A stretch of 64,000 nucleotides of DNA from Paraburkholderia solitsugae (GTDB lineage: Bacteria; Pseudomonadota; Gammaproteobacteria; Burkholderiales; Burkholderiaceae). Where the stretch lies: positions 62,001 to 126,000 of the forward strand of contig NZ_WOEY01000115.1 in NCBI RefSeq assembly GCF_013177695.1. Reading direction: 5' to 3'. Position numbers and translations under genes: made by a program. Below are positions 19,186 through 29,481 of the stretch, piece by piece (the stretch's first letter is position 1; the number at the start of each line of letters is the position of its first letter). Under the pieces are notes generated by a model. That model did not search any database. It was not told where the DNA came from and saw only the letters and a program-made list of their open reading frames with translations.

Positions 19186-19340
19186 ATAATCTTTTCAGAT
19201 CTGTCTTTATCTTGCCGCTAACTCACGCTAACTTCTGTTTCGTCAGCAGCAAAGACGGATATTCTAACTACGTTACAACCGTTTGTGAAGTCTTTTTTGC
19301 TACAAGCTCCAGACTTCGGAACCACTTCACTCTGCTCTGA

Positions 19341-19416
<76 letters not shown>

Positions 19417-19478
19417 CTTGCAGAACAGAAACGAGATTCTAGAGGCCAATTTGCGCTTTGTAAATACCCTTTGAGCAA

Positions 19479-19511
19479 TTGCATGCGACTTTTTTCGCAA
19501 GTCGCATGCAA
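19479..19511. repeat. 12-bp perfect hairpin between gltX and tRNA-Ala
   Basis: The sequence ttgcatgcgact (19479-19490) pairs perfectly with 19500-19511 around a nine-base loop. It follows the gltX stop by 27 bp. There is no T-run after it on the minus strand, so it is either an atypical terminator or a stabilising or processing hairpin. Confidence 0.75.
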
Positions 19512-19538
19512 ACCCGCTCAAGGCGCGCGCGAACGCGC

Positions 19539-20948
19539 TCAGGCCAACGCTTTTTCGATACGGCTCACCACGACATCGCGCCCGAACAGCATCAGCACGC
19601 TGTCAATCGAGGGCGTATGCGTGGTGCCCGCCACCAGCAGACGAACCGGCATGGCCAGTTGCGGCATCTTCAGCTTGTGCGCGCCGAGCGTTGCCTTCAA
19701 TGCTGCAGCGATTGCTTCCTTGGTCCACTCCGCTGTCTTGAGCGCTGCCGCCAGATCGGCAAGCGCCGGACGCACGACATCCGTGACGTGCTGCGCGAGC
19801 GCATCGGCCTCAGGCGCCGGCGCGCGATAGAACATCGCCGCGTTTTCGGCGATTTCCTTCACCGTCGACGCACGGTCCTTCAGCAAGCCAACCACCGACG
19901 CCAGATCGGCGCCTTGCGCAATGGCGGCTTCGTCGATACCCAGTTCAGCGAAGAACGGCTTTGCAAGCTCAGCGAGGCGCGCGTTGTCCGCTTCCTTGAT
20001 GTAGTGCGCGTTGAGCCAGTTCAGCTTGTCGTGATCGTACTGAGCCGGCGACTTGCCCAGATGCTCCAGATCGAACCATTCGACGAACTGCTCCCGCGTG
20101 AAGATTTCCGCGTCGCCATGCGACCAGCCCAGACGCGCCAGATAGTTGACCACCGCTTCCGGCAGAAAGCCGGCGTCGCGATAACCCATCACGCTCATCG
20201 CGCCGTGACGCTTGCTCATCTTCTCGCCCTGCTCGTTCAGCACGGTCGGCAAGTGGGCATACACCGGCGGCTCGGCGCCGAGCGCACGCAGAATGTTGAT
20301 CTGACGCGGCGTGTTGTTCACGTGATCGTCGCCGCGAATCACGTGCGTGATGCGCATGTCCAGATCGTCCACCACCACGCAGAAGTTGTAAGTCGGCGTG
20401 CCATCCGGGCGCGCGATCACGAGGTCGTCGAGTTCTTCGTTCGAGATCTCGATGCGGCCTTTCACGGCGTCGTCCCATGCGACCACACCGGAAAGCGGAT
20501 TGCTAAAGCGCAGCACGGGCTGCACGCCGGCCGGCGGCTCCGGCAGCACCTTGCCGGGTTCCGGACGCCACGTGCCGTCATAGCGCGGCTTTTCGCCGGC
20601 CTCGCGTTGGCGTTCGCGCAGTGCGTCCAGCTCTTCCGTCGACATGTAGCACGGGTACACGAGCCCCGCGTCCTGCATCTGCTTGAGCACTTCGCGATAA
20701 CGGTCCATGCGCTGCATCTGGTAGAACGGACCTTCGTCGATATCGAGGCCGAGCCATTCCATGCCTTCGAGAATGGCGTCCACGGCTTCGGTACTCGAAC
20801 GCTCGACGTCGGTGTCCTCGATCCGCAGCACGAAGGTCCCTTTCATCTTGCGCGCGAACGCCCACGGATAAAGCGCAGAGCGAATGTTGCCGAGGTGGAT
20901 GAAGCCGGTGGGACTCGGTGCGAAACGGGTACGGACAGAGGTGGTCAT
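19539..20948 (-). CDS. gltX: Glutamate-tRNA ligase
   Basis: It charges tRNA-Glu. The product has 469 residues, standard length. The HIGH-type motif is HLGN at residues 18-21, in [18 protein letters not shown], and the KMSKR loop is [25 protein letters not shown] and [15 protein letters not shown] are class I GluRS signatures. The alpha-helical anticodon-binding domain follows. Two tRNA-Glu genes lie just downstream on the same strand, so the enzyme and its substrates may be co-regulated (inference). Confidence 0.97.
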   Translation of the reverse strand: MTTSVRTRFAPSPTGFIHLGNIRSALYPWAFARKMKGTFVLRIEDTDVERSSTEAVDAILEGMEWLGLDIDEGPFYQMQRMDRYREVLKQMQDAGLVYPCYMSTEELDALRERQREAGEKPRYDGTWRPEPGKVLPEPPAGVQPVLRFSNPLSGVVAWDDAVKGRIEISNEELDDLVIARPDGTPTYNFCVVVDDLDMRITHVIRGDDHVNNTPRQINILRALGAEPPVYAHLPTVLNEQGEKMSKRHGAMSVMGYRDAGFLPEAVVNYLARLGWSHGDAEIFTREQFVEWFDLEHLGKSPAQYDHDKLNWLNAHYIKEADNARLAELAKPFFAELGIDEAAIAQGADLASVVGLLKDRASTVKEIAENAAMFYRAPAPEADALAQHVTDVVRPALADLAAALKTAEWTKEAIAAALKATLGAHKLKMPQLAMPVRLLVAGTTHTPSIDSVLMLFGRDVVVSRIEKALA

Positions 20949-21371
20949 TAGCGATTACTCGGAAGACAGGCGCCGGCGCCGTGGCAGACATCGCCAGTGA
21001 AGCGCGGCAGCGGACCGCGCCCGCGTGGCAAAAAACGCCTTGCACGGACACGAAGGAAATAAATGCGAGAGCCGAATTATACCTTCCGAACCCGTGTTGC
21101 CTGCCCTCGTCCGAATGGCCAACGGCAGCACGCAAGACGCTCGCGAAGCGTGTTGCAAGGCGCCCGAGGGTTTCGTCTGCAACGTTTCATTACCGGGCCG
21201 GCGTGCGTCCGGCGCTTTGATTTATGATGTGCGCGCGCTGCGGGTCGGGATAGAACCACAGCGCGTGGAATCGCCACCGGCGGTTCTGCCCGTTTGACTA
21301 TCCGCCTGATCGCGGCACAGATTGCGCCGCTTGCACCGATCGCGCCGCCCCTGCCGTTGCTGGAGAACCCG
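20949..21371. other. Divergent intergenic region, gltX to patatin-like gene
   Basis: These 423 bp separate the divergent gltX and patatin-like genes and should hold both promoters. I see no RNA gene, clear repeat or convincing short coding frame. A frame on the + strand at 21025-21297 has no protein-like character. Confidence 0.5.
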
Positions 21372-22316
21372 TTGAAACCGTCATCCCCTCGCCTCGCCCG
21401 TCGCAACTTCTCATTGGCGGCCGCCTCCGCGGTGCTGGCCGCCTGCACCACAACGGGCGGCAGCAAGACCGATAGCACACCGGTTGCCGCCACGCCCACC
21501 ACGCCACCGCTCGACAAACCGCAGCGATCGATCCGCGTCGGGCTCGCGTTAGGCGGCGGCGCCGCTCGCGGCTTCGCGCACATCGGCGTGATCAAGGCGC
21601 TCGAGGCGCGCAATATCCAGGTCGATCTGGTGGCCGGCACGAGCGCCGGTTCGGTCGTCGGCGCGCTGTACGCCTCGGGGATGAACGGCTTTGCACTGAA
21701 CAAGCTCGCGCTGAACATGGACGAAGCGTCGATCAGCGACTGGGCCATGCCGTTTCGCACGCGCGGCTTTCTGCAAGGCGTCGCGCTGCAGAACTACCTG
21801 AATACGACGCTCAACAACCGTCCGATCGAGAAGATGGTCAAGCCGCTCGGCGTGGTCGCCACCGATCTGCGGACCGGCCAGCCGATCCTGTTCCAGCGAG
21901 GCAACACCGGCATTGCGGTGCGCGCGTCATGCAGCGTGCCGTCGATTTTCGAGCCGGTGAAGATGGGCGGGCACGAATATGTGGACGGCGGCCTGGTGAG
22001 TCCGGTGCCCGCCTCGTTCGCACGCAAGATGGGCGCGGATTTCGTGATCGCCGTGGACATCTCGCAGCGCCCGGAAAGCGGCCTCACCGCCAGCTCGTTC
22101 GACGTGCTGATGCAGACTTTCACGATCATGGGCCAGACGATCAAGACCTATGAACTCGAAAAGTACGCCGACATTGTGATCCGGCCGAATCTGGCCGCCA
22201 TGAGCGGCAGCGATTTCTCGCAGCGCAACGCTGCGATCCTGGCCGGAGAGGAAGCGGTGGCGAAGATGATGCCGGAGTTGCAACGCAAGCTGGCCGCAAG
22301 CCGCGCCGCGGTTTAA
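21372..22316 (+). CDS. Patatin-like phospholipase, predicted lipoprotein
   Basis: This serine acyl-hydrolase has a patatin fold. The oxyanion loop is GGGAARGFAHIGV, the nucleophile Ser lies in GTSAGSVVG, and the catalytic Asp in YVDGGLVSP. I favour the TTG at 21372, preceded by a ggag site, because it yields a short export signal MKPSSPRLARRNFSLAAASAVLAAC with a twin-arginine RRNF motif and lipobox LAAC. The frame can open at 21294 with 26 more residues. The protein would be an envelope-anchored lipase; the lipid substrate is unknown. A bidirectional terminator follows. Confidence 0.88.
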   Translation: MKPSSPRLARRNFSLAAASAVLAACTTTGGSKTDSTPVAATPTTPPLDKPQRSIRVGLALGGGAARGFAHIGVIKALEARNIQVDLVAGTSAGSVVGALYASGMNGFALNKLALNMDEASISDWAMPFRTRGFLQGVALQNYLNTTLNNRPIEKMVKPLGVVATDLRTGQPILFQRGNTGIAVRASCSVPSIFEPVKMGGHEYVDGGLVSPVPASFARKMGADFVIAVDISQRPESGLTASSFDVLMQTFTIMGQTIKTYELEKYADIVIRPNLAAMSGSDFSQRNAAILAGEEAVAKMMPELQRKLAASRAAV

Positions 22317-22448
22317 CCCGCCTGGATCGCGCCGGTTGCACCGACCGGCGCACTTCGGCTGTTGCCGTACGCTGCACACACGCAGCGCCGACACAGCCCG
22401 GGGTACAGCGCGGAAGACTCACCGGCACACCCGCAAGCACCCCAACGC

Positions 22449-22482
22449 AAAAAGCCCGCTTCGAACGAAGCAGGCTTTTTTC
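22449..22482. terminator. Bidirectional terminator between patatin-like and NlpC genes
   Basis: A stem aaaaagcccgcttcg / cgaagcaggctttttt with one mismatch is flanked by an A-run and a T-run. It can serve both convergent genes. Confidence 0.85.
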
Positions 22483-22513
22483 ACACCCAGACCGCCGGTG
22501 TGCGCTAAATCAG

Positions 22514-23179
22514 TTACTGATTACCGCCGATCGAAGCATTCACGCGCTTGCGCAGATCTTCACCGTCCTGATAGGACGTCTCGATCCGGCGTGCACCCGT
22601 GAAACGCTTTTCCCAATAGCCGCTATCCAGATCGTCGACGCGAATCGTGCTGCCCGTGGAAGGCGAATGCACGAACTTGTTGTCGCCGATGTAGATGCCG
22701 ACGTGCGAGAACGTACGGCGCATGGTGTTGAAGAACACCAGATCGCCCGGCTTCAGGTCGCTGACGCGAACCTTCTCGCCGACACGGCTCATTTCCTCAG
22801 CGCGGCGCGGCAGCGCCATACCGAGCGTGTCCTGGAACACGTAGCGCACGAAGCCGCTGCAATCGAGCCCCGAATCGGGCGTATTACCACCCCAACGGTA
22901 GCGAACGCCGATCATGTTCAGCGCGCCGACCACCACGTCGCCCGCTTTTCCGGCCATGCCGGAAAGGAACGATTTGGCGCCGCCGTCGCTGTCGGGAGCG
23001 GCCGATTGCGAATTGAGGGGGGACAAAGAATTCGACCCGCTGGGGGTCGAATATGAGGCATTCTGATTAAAACTGCTTACTTCGTCGGCGAACGCGCCGG
23101 GAGTTGCTGCCATCAAGACGCCAATGAACATCCCGGCGACGACGCGCGTGCAAGCCTGGGTTAGGTTTCTGTGCTGCAT
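22514..23179 (-). CDS. NlpC/P60-family cell-wall endopeptidase (C40)
   Basis: This exported peptidoglycan hydrolase has 221 residues. A Sec signal peptide (MQHRNLTQACTRVVAGMFIG to AFADE) is followed by a Ser/Asn-rich linker. The NlpC domain has its catalytic Cys in LDCSGFVRYVF, and His in FSHVGIYIGDNKFVHSP. Such enzymes cut D-Glu-mDAP bonds in stem peptides. It lies 137 bp downstream of the yej transporter genes on the same strand. Confidence 0.93.
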   Translation of the reverse strand: MQHRNLTQACTRVVAGMFIGVLMAATPGAFADEVSSFNQNASYSTPSGSNSLSPLNSQSAAPDSDGGAKSFLSGMAGKAGDVVVGALNMIGVRYRWGGNTPDSGLDCSGFVRYVFQDTLGMALPRRAEEMSRVGEKVRVSDLKPGDLVFFNTMRRTFSHVGIYIGDNKFVHSPSTGSTIRVDDLDSGYWEKRFTGARRIETSYQDGEDLRKRVNASIGGNQ

Positions 23180-23316
23180 TGGTCGGTATTTTTTGCCTAA
23201 AAATCAGTGGGCTACGGAAAAAAGTTTGGTCGATACTAGCCAGTAAGTATTCACGTGTCAAAACAAATAGAAAAATACAATCGAGACAGGCACCCAATTG
23301 GTGAAAGAGTGCAAAA

Positions 23317-24951
23317 TCAGTGGTCAAGCGCCGCTTTCAGCAGCTTTCGAGTGTAAGGGTGCGCCGGTGTCGCAAAAATCTGCTCAACGTCGCCGCTTTC
23401 GACGATTGATCCGTTTTGCATGACTGCGACACGATGCGCCATCGCCCCGATCACGGCCAGATCGTGGCTGATGAAAACAAAGCCGAGGTTGTACTTCTGT
23501 TGCAACCCGGCGAGCAGTTTCAGCACCTGCTGCTGGATCGACACGTCGAGCGCGCTGGTCGGTTCGTCGAGGATCAGGATGCGTGGCTCCAGCACCAGAG
23601 CACGCGCAATTGCAATCCGCTGACGCTGGCCGCCGGAAAACTCGTGTGGATAGCGGTACAGCACCGTGCGGTCGAGACCCACTTCACGCAGCACCGACAC
23701 CACCTTGTCGCGCCGCGCCTCCTGGCTCATTTGCGGCCGATGCAGCGCGAGCCCTTCGCCGACGATCCGCTCGATGGTCTGGCGCGGAGAAAGCGAACTG
23801 AACGGGTCCTGAAAGACGACTTGCATATTCGAGCGCAAGGCGGTCTGTTCGGCGCCGCGATAGCTCCTGAGCGCCCTGCCCTGAAACTCGATCTCACCGT
23901 GCGCGGTGCGTTGCAGACCGAGCAAGGCCATCGCGAGCGTCGATTTGCCCGACCCCGATTCGCCGACGATCCCCAGCGTCTCCCCCTGACGCACCGACAC
24001 GCTCGCATCCGCGACCGCGTGGAAGCGCCCCGAGCGAAACCAGCCGCTCAAGCCCGGCAGTTTTGTTTTGAAATCGACCGAGACATCGCGCGCCTCGAGC
24101 AGCACCGGTGAAATCGGCAGTACCGGGACCACCGTGCGCTGCGGACGGCTCGCCAGCAGACGCTGCGTGTACGGATGCTGCGGCGACTCGAACACCTGCT
24201 CGACCGGGCCGCTCTCCACCAGCACGCCCTTCTCCATCACCGCGATGCGTTGCGCAAAGTGCCGCACCAGATTCAGGTCGTGCGTGATCAGCAGCACGGC
24301 CATGCCGCGTTTCTCGGCTTCGTCGCGTTGCAGTTCCAGCAGCAGGTCGACGATCTGCGCGCGAATCGTCACGTCGAGCGCCGTGGTCGGCTCATCGGCC
24401 AGCAACAGGCGTGGGCGGCACGCGAGCGCCATCGCGATCATCGCGCGCTGCCGCTGACCGCCCGAGAGTTGATGTGGATAGCTGTTCACGCGCTTGCCGG
24501 GCTCGGCAATGCCCGTGCGCCCCAGCAACGCCACGGCGCGCTTACGCGCCTCGTTCGCCGTTACGCCGTCATGCACGACGATCGTCTCCGCAATCTGGTC
24601 ACCGACCGTATAGAGCGGATTGAGGGCCGTCATCGGCTCCTGGAAGATCATCGCGATGTCGGAGCCGCGCATGCCGCGCATCTCACGCTCGCTTTTGGCG
24701 AGCAGATCCCGACCGTCGAAACGGATCGAGCCACTGACCTGCGCGTCGCTCAACAGACGCAGGATCGACAGAGCGGTCACGCTCTTGCCCGAACCCGATT
24801 CGCCGACCAGCGCGACCCGCTCGCCGCGTTGGATCGCGAGCGTCACGTCGCTCACCGCGACCGTATCGCCGAAGCTCACGTGCAGATGATCGAGTTCCAG
24901 CAACGGCGGCGTCATACCCTGTTTTGCGTTGTTCTCCACGATGGCACTCAC
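23317..24951 (-). CDS. yejF: Peptide ABC transporter, dual ATPase subunit YejF
   Basis: This 544-residue protein fuses two ATPase domains. Domain 1 has Walker [14 protein letters not shown] and signature [13 protein letters not shown]; domain 2 has [13 protein letters not shown] and [15 protein letters not shown]. Each ends with an oligopeptide-family C-terminal extension ([24 protein letters not shown]). The GTG at 24951 overlaps the yejE stop (GTGA) and has a gggagg site; an ATG at 24915 is the alternative. It powers the YejBE permease. Confidence 0.94.
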   Translation of the reverse strand: MSAIVENNAKQGMTPPLLELDHLHVSFGDTVAVSDVTLAIQRGERVALVGESGSGKSVTALSILRLLSDAQVSGSIRFDGRDLLAKSEREMRGMRGSDIAMIFQEPMTALNPLYTVGDQIAETIVVHDGVTANEARKRAVALLGRTGIAEPGKRVNSYPHQLSGGQRQRAMIAMALACRPRLLLADEPTTALDVTIRAQIVDLLLELQRDEAEKRGMAVLLITHDLNLVRHFAQRIAVMEKGVLVESGPVEQVFESPQHPYTQRLLASRPQRTVVPVLPISPVLLEARDVSVDFKTKLPGLSGWFRSGRFHAVADASVSVRQGETLGIVGESGSGKSTLAMALLGLQRTAHGEIEFQGRALRSYRGAEQTALRSNMQVVFQDPFSSLSPRQTIERIVGEGLALHRPQMSQEARRDKVVSVLREVGLDRTVLYRYPHEFSGGQRQRIAIARALVLEPRILILDEPTSALDVSIQQQVLKLLAGLQQKYNLGFVFISHDLAVIGAMAHRVAVMQNGSIVESGDVEQIFATPAHPYTRKLLKAALDH

Positions 24952-26054
24952 TGGTTGCCTCCCGCGCGCATGGCGTCCGAGATGCGGGTGTCCAGCGCGT
25001 TGCGCAGGGCATCGCCCATGAAGGTCAGCAGTAACAGCATCGCGACGAGTACGCCGAAAGTGGACAACGAGATCCACCATGCGTCGAGATTGGCTTTGCC
25101 TTGCGCAAGCAGCTCGCCCAGGCTCGGTGTTGGCGATGGCACGCCGAGGCCGAGAAAGTCGAGGCTGGTGAGCGCGAGAATCGCACCGCTCATGCGGAAC
25201 GGCAGAAACGTGATCACGGGTGTCAGACTGTTGGGCAATACGTGCCGCCACATAATCTGCCAGCTCGAAAGCCCCATCGCCCGCGCCGCACGCACATAGT
25301 CCTGATGACGGTTGCGCAGAAACTCCGCGCGCACGTAGTCGGACAAGCCGATCCAGCCGAACAGCGACAACAGTACGATCAGCAGAATGAACCCCGGCTC
25401 GAAGATCGACGAGAAAATGATCAGGAGGTAAAGCTCCGGCATGGCACTCCAGATTTCGATCAGGCGCTGCCCGATGATATCCATACGCCCTCCGAAGTAA
25501 CCCTGCACGGCGCCCGCGGCGATCCCGAGCACGGTGCCAATCAAGGTCAGCACCAGCCCGAATTCCACCGACACGCGAAACCCGTACAGAAGACGTGCGA
25601 AGAGATCGCGGCCACGGTCGTCGGTGCCGAGCCAGTTATCGCGCGACGGCGGGGCCGGGTTCGGCTCCTTCGAGAAATAATTCAGCGTGTCGTAGTAGTA
25701 CCGGTTCGGCGGATACACCGCGAAGTTACCCGGCGTGTCGAAACGGTGCTTGATATACGGGTCGAGATAATCGGCGGGCGTCGGGAAGTCGCCGCCGAAA
25801 GTGGTCTCCGCGTAGGTCTTGAACATCGGAAAATACAACTGCCCTTCGTAGCGCACCACGAGTGGCTTGTCGTTCGACCACAGCGGGCCGGCGAGGCTCG
25901 CCGCAAATGCGACGACGAATATGATCAGACTCCAGTAGCCTAGGCGCTGCTGGCGGAAACGCTGCCAGACGCGACGCGCAGGCGTTGGCGAGACGAACGC
26001 GCGAACCGGTTCGGTGCGCGCCGCCGCATCGGCTGAAAGGCGGGCTCGATTCAT
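24948..26054 (-). CDS. yejE: Peptide ABC transporter permease YejE
   Basis: This 368-residue inner-membrane permease starts at the ATG at 26054, one base overlapping the yejB stop. One N-terminal membrane segment (WSLIIFVVAFAASLAGPLW) and a periplasmic loop rich in Tyr and Pro are followed by the permease domain. NWLGTDDRGRDLFARLLYG and the coupling motif EFLRNRHQDYVRAARAMGLSS (EAA-type) are typical of the DppC/YejE family. Confidence 0.94.
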   Translation of the reverse strand: MNRARLSADAAARTEPVRAFVSPTPARRVWQRFRQQRLGYWSLIIFVVAFAASLAGPLWSNDKPLVVRYEGQLYFPMFKTYAETTFGGDFPTPADYLDPYIKHRFDTPGNFAVYPPNRYYYDTLNYFSKEPNPAPPSRDNWLGTDDRGRDLFARLLYGFRVSVEFGLVLTLIGTVLGIAAGAVQGYFGGRMDIIGQRLIEIWSAMPELYLLIIFSSIFEPGFILLIVLLSLFGWIGLSDYVRAEFLRNRHQDYVRAARAMGLSSWQIMWRHVLPNSLTPVITFLPFRMSGAILALTSLDFLGLGVPSPTPSLGELLAQGKANLDAWWISLSTFGVLVAMLLLLTFMGDALRNALDTRISDAMRAGGNQ

Positions 26055-27091
26055 CAGCGCTCCAGTTGTTCGAATTGGATGCGGGGATCGACCCACACAT
26101 AGCAAAGATCGGAAATCAGCTTGGTCGCAAGACCGATCAGCGTGAACAGGTACAGCGTGCCGAGCACGACCGGGTAGTCGCGCCGCACCACCGATTCATA
26201 CGACAGCAGTCCGAGTCCGTCGAGCGAGAACAGCGTCTCGATCAGCAGACTGCCGGTGAAAAACGCACCAATAAACGCAGCCGGAAAACCGACGATCAAC
26301 GGCAGCAGCGCGTTGCGAAACACGTGCTTCCACAGCACACGCCTTTCCGACAAACCTTTGGCGCGCGCGGTCAGCACGTATTGCTTGCGGATTTCGTCGA
26401 GGAAGGCGTTCTTCGTCAGCATCGTGACGACGGCGAAACTGCCCACCACCGAGGCCGTGATCGGCAACGTGATATGCCACAGGTAGTCGACGATCTTGCC
26501 GCCGAGGCTCAACTGCGCCCAGTTATCCGAGGTGAGATTACGCAGCGGGAAGAGCTGCAGGAAACTGCCGCCGCCGAACAGGACCAGCAACAGCACACCC
26601 AGCACGAAGCCCGGAATCGCGTAACCGATCAACACCACGAGGCTCGTCGCGATATCGAAGCGCGAACCGTTGCGCACCGCTTTGGCTATGCCGAGCGGCA
26701 CCGATATCAGGTACGTCAGAAAGAACGTCCATAAGCCGATGCTGATCGACACCGGCAACTTCGAAACAATCAGCGACCACACGCTTTGGTGGCGGAAATA
26801 GCTCTGCCCAAGGTCGAACGTCGAGAAGCGTTTTAGCATCAGGACGTAGCGTTCGAGCGGCGGCTTGTCGAAACCATACAGCGCTTTCAGTTGCGCGATC
26901 TGCTGCGCGTCGACGCCGTTATGCGCGCGCAGACCGAACGGCGCGCCGTTCTCCGCGCCTTTGCGCAGCTCATGCTGCATCTGCTCGACCGGGCCACCCG
27001 GGACGAACTGGATCACGACGAAGGTCAGCGTCAGCACGCCAAGCAAGGTCGGGATCATCAACAGCAGGCGTTTGAGGATGTAGCTCCACAT
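26054..27091 (-). CDS. yejB: Peptide ABC transporter permease YejB
   Basis: This 345-residue inner-membrane permease begins MWSYILKRLLLMIPTLLGVL, the standard OppB-class opening. The segment VPGGPVEQM and the EAA-type loop EIRKQYVLTARAKGLSERRVLWKHVFRNAL are present. The end overlaps yejE by one base, and yejA lies 42 bp upstream. Confidence 0.95.
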   Translation of the reverse strand: MWSYILKRLLLMIPTLLGVLTLTFVVIQFVPGGPVEQMQHELRKGAENGAPFGLRAHNGVDAQQIAQLKALYGFDKPPLERYVLMLKRFSTFDLGQSYFRHQSVWSLIVSKLPVSISIGLWTFFLTYLISVPLGIAKAVRNGSRFDIATSLVVLIGYAIPGFVLGVLLLVLFGGGSFLQLFPLRNLTSDNWAQLSLGGKIVDYLWHITLPITASVVGSFAVVTMLTKNAFLDEIRKQYVLTARAKGLSERRVLWKHVFRNALLPLIVGFPAAFIGAFFTGSLLIETLFSLDGLGLLSYESVVRRDYPVVLGTLYLFTLIGLATKLISDLCYVWVDPRIQFEQLER

Positions 27092-27133
27092 GGCGTCGTT
27101 TCCGGTGCGAAGGCGGTGAGTGAATGGACGCTT

Positions 27134-29095
27134 TTAGTTCGACTGAGCTGGCGGCTGCGGCGGTTGCGGCTGTGCATACCACCACATCGACGTGATCCAG
27201 CCTTCCGCTCCATAGTACAGAGGCAAGGTCCTGGGCCACGCAAGGCCGCGCTTGAACGCCACCCGGTGCGTCGCGCTGTACCAGTGCGGCACTACATAGT
27301 AGCCATGCATCAGCAAACGGTCGAGCGCGTGAGTCGCATCCACCAGTTGCTCGCGCGTCTGCGCTTGCACCAACGCGCGCAGCACCGCGTCGACCACCGG
27401 CGACTTCAGCCCGATCACATTGTCGGAGCCCTGCGTATCGGCGGCTTTACTGCCGAAGCGGTCGATCTGTTCGGTGCCCGGCACCTGCACATCGGGCATG
27501 CGAATCGTGGTCGTGTCGAAATCGAAATTATCGAGGCGCTTTTGATACACCGCGAAATCGGACACACGAAACGTCGCCTTGATGCCGAGCTTTTGCAGAT
27601 TGCGGATGTACGTCGCGACGATCGGCGACATCGCCGCTTCGGAACTGGAGTCGTCGAGAATTTCGAATTCGAACGGCTCGCCCTTGGCGTTACGCAACGC
27701 GTTGTCGCGATAGGTCCACCCCGCCTGCTGCAACAAGGCACGCGCCTGCAGCAGATTGGTGCGCAGCGAACCCGGCGGATCCGTGTCCGGCTGCTTCGGC
27801 GGCGGACCGAATACGGCCGGATCGAGTTTTGCGCGCCATGGATTGAGCAGCGCGAGTTCGCCCGGCGTTGGCAGGCCCTTCGCCTGCAAATCCGTATTGG
27901 CGAAGAAGCTGTCGATGCGTGTGTACTGATTGAAGAACAACTGGCGGTTCAGCCACTGAAAATCGAGCGCGAGATCGAGCGCCTTGCGCACCCGCACGTC
28001 CTGGAACAACGGCCGGCGCAGGTTGAGCATGAAGCCCTGCATGCCCGTGCCGTTATGCTGCGGAAATTCGTGCTTGATCAACTCGCCACTATCGAACTTC
28101 TTGCCGACGTCACGCCGCACCCAATTGCGCGCGACGTATTCGACCATCGCATCGTATTCGCCGGCCTTGAACGCCTCCAGCCGCGCGACGTTATCCGAAT
28201 ACAGCTTGTAGACAATGCGATCGAAGTTATTCGTACCGACGCGCACCGGCAGCGCCGCGCCCCAGTAATTCGGGTCGCGCCGAAAGGTGATCGTGCGGCC
28301 GTTGTCGTACTGATCGATCAGATAAGGCCCGCTGGCGATCGGCTTTTCGAACGCCAACTGGTCGAACGGAATCCGGCTGCCGTCCGGCTTCACCCCCCAC
28401 TTGCGCGAGAAAACCGGCATGCTGCCCACGAGCAGCGGCAACTCGCGATTGCGTTGATGAAACTCGAAGCGGATCGTATGCGGATCGACCACCACCGCGC
28501 GCGTGATCTCGCCGAAGATCGACGCGAATTGCGGTGCGGCCTGCGGACTCTTTAGCGTGTCGAGCGAAAACTTGACGTCGTCCGCGGTGACCGGATCGCC
28601 GTTCGAAAAGCGTGCGCGCGGATTGATGTGGAAGGTAGTCGACAGCCCGTCCGGCGCGATATTGATGTCGTCGGCGAGCAGGCCATAGGCGGACGCCACT
28701 TCGTCGCTGCTGCCGATGGTCAGGCTTTCGAACATCAGGTCGATGCCCGGTGCGGGGTTGCCGCGCAGTGTGAACGGATTGAATTTATCGAAACTGGTGA
28801 GCCGGCTGGGATTGGCCAGCACTAGCGTGCCGCCTTTTGGCGCATCCGGGTTGACGTAGTCGAAGTGCTTGAAATCCGGGGGATATTTCGGCTCGCCGTA
28901 TTGGGCGATCGCATAGACCGCCTGAGCCTCGGGCGCCGCGAGCAAACCGGCCAGGGCGGATACACCGCACAGCGCGACGGCGCACGCTGAGCGCGAGGAG
29001 CGCGGCACAACCGGTAGACCGACACGCGATAGCCTGTGAATCACGCTACACCAAAGTGCACGAGGCGTTTGAACCCATCGCGAGCCAGTTGTCAT
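27134..29095 (-). CDS. yejA: Peptide-binding periplasmic protein YejA
   Basis: This extracellular solute-binding protein of family 5 has 653 residues. The N-terminus carries a long signal peptide, with a hydrophobic core VALCGVSALAGLLA ending at AQA around residue 60. The mature part begins VYAIAQYGEPKYPPDFKHFDYVN, the YejA-type start, and includes NPDAPKGGTLVLANP and ASAYGLLADDI. In E. coli YejABEF imports microcin C; in Agrobacterium a related YejBEF system takes up peptidoglycan fragments. The substrate here is not shown. Confidence 0.94.
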   Translation of the reverse strand: MTTGSRWVQTPRALWCSVIHRLSRVGLPVVPRSSRSACAVALCGVSALAGLLAAPEAQAVYAIAQYGEPKYPPDFKHFDYVNPDAPKGGTLVLANPSRLTSFDKFNPFTLRGNPAPGIDLMFESLTIGSSDEVASAYGLLADDINIAPDGLSTTFHINPRARFSNGDPVTADDVKFSLDTLKSPQAAPQFASIFGEITRAVVVDPHTIRFEFHQRNRELPLLVGSMPVFSRKWGVKPDGSRIPFDQLAFEKPIASGPYLIDQYDNGRTITFRRDPNYWGAALPVRVGTNNFDRIVYKLYSDNVARLEAFKAGEYDAMVEYVARNWVRRDVGKKFDSGELIKHEFPQHNGTGMQGFMLNLRRPLFQDVRVRKALDLALDFQWLNRQLFFNQYTRIDSFFANTDLQAKGLPTPGELALLNPWRAKLDPAVFGPPPKQPDTDPPGSLRTNLLQARALLQQAGWTYRDNALRNAKGEPFEFEILDDSSSEAAMSPIVATYIRNLQKLGIKATFRVSDFAVYQKRLDNFDFDTTTIRMPDVQVPGTEQIDRFGSKAADTQGSDNVIGLKSPVVDAVLRALVQAQTREQLVDATHALDRLLMHGYYVVPHWYSATHRVAFKRGLAWPRTLPLYYGAEGWITSMWWYAQPQPPQPPAQSN

Positions 29096-29175
29096 GGGGG
29101 CCTTGTTGGTCAGTGGGCGATTTCAATGTGAGGGAATTCTACCCAATAAACCCGCGCAATCCATGCTCACGCCGG

Positions 29176-29352
29176 AATCTCGAATTCGTCGAAAACTACG
29201 CGCCTCTCAAGCGCAGTGTGACGACCGAACAGGTCGGCAATACCGCTGCGTTTCTGCTGTCTGATCTGGCAGCCGGCGTGACGGCGGAAATCGTGCACGT
29301 GGATAGCGGCTTGAATGCCGTGGTCGGCGGCATGGCGGCTGTCGCCGAGTAA
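29176..29352 (+). pseudogene. fabI: 3' remnant of enoyl-ACP reductase gene fabI
   Basis: These 58 codons encode the C-terminus of FabI only: NLEFVENYAPLKRSVT, GNTAAFLLSDLAAGVTAEI and VHVDSGLNAVVGGM are the end of the enoyl reductase. The catalytic Tyr/Lys motif and the Rossmann part are absent (about 200 codons missing). The frame opens upstream at 29056, but residues before 29176 are unrelated. No start or ribosome site exists at the homology edge, so it is not a working gene. It lies divergent to yejA and its upstream part runs into the yejA 5' end, so a deletion rather than a point mutation is implied. Confidence 0.85.
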
Positions 29353-29412
29353 CTATGCTTGCTGCGTTGACTCGGCGCCTTCGGCTCAGTCTGCCGGTTT
29401 CGCGAACGCAAT

Positions 29413-29438
29413 AAAAAACCGCCCTTTTCAGGGCGGTT
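29413..29438 (-). terminator. Terminator after the small Pro/Tyr-rich protein gene
   Basis: An 8-bp stem aaccgccc / gggcggtt (29417-29424 with 29431-29438) is followed on the minus strand by a run of T. The + strand side also has a T-rich tail, so it may work both ways. Confidence 0.85.
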
Positions 29439-29481
29439 CTTTTCAACACGGCGACTGCATCAGCCGCGGCTTCTTAACGGC

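Noticed and set aside
21025-21297. Small plus-strand frame in the gltX-patatin interval
   Set aside because: No ribosome site and no protein-like composition.
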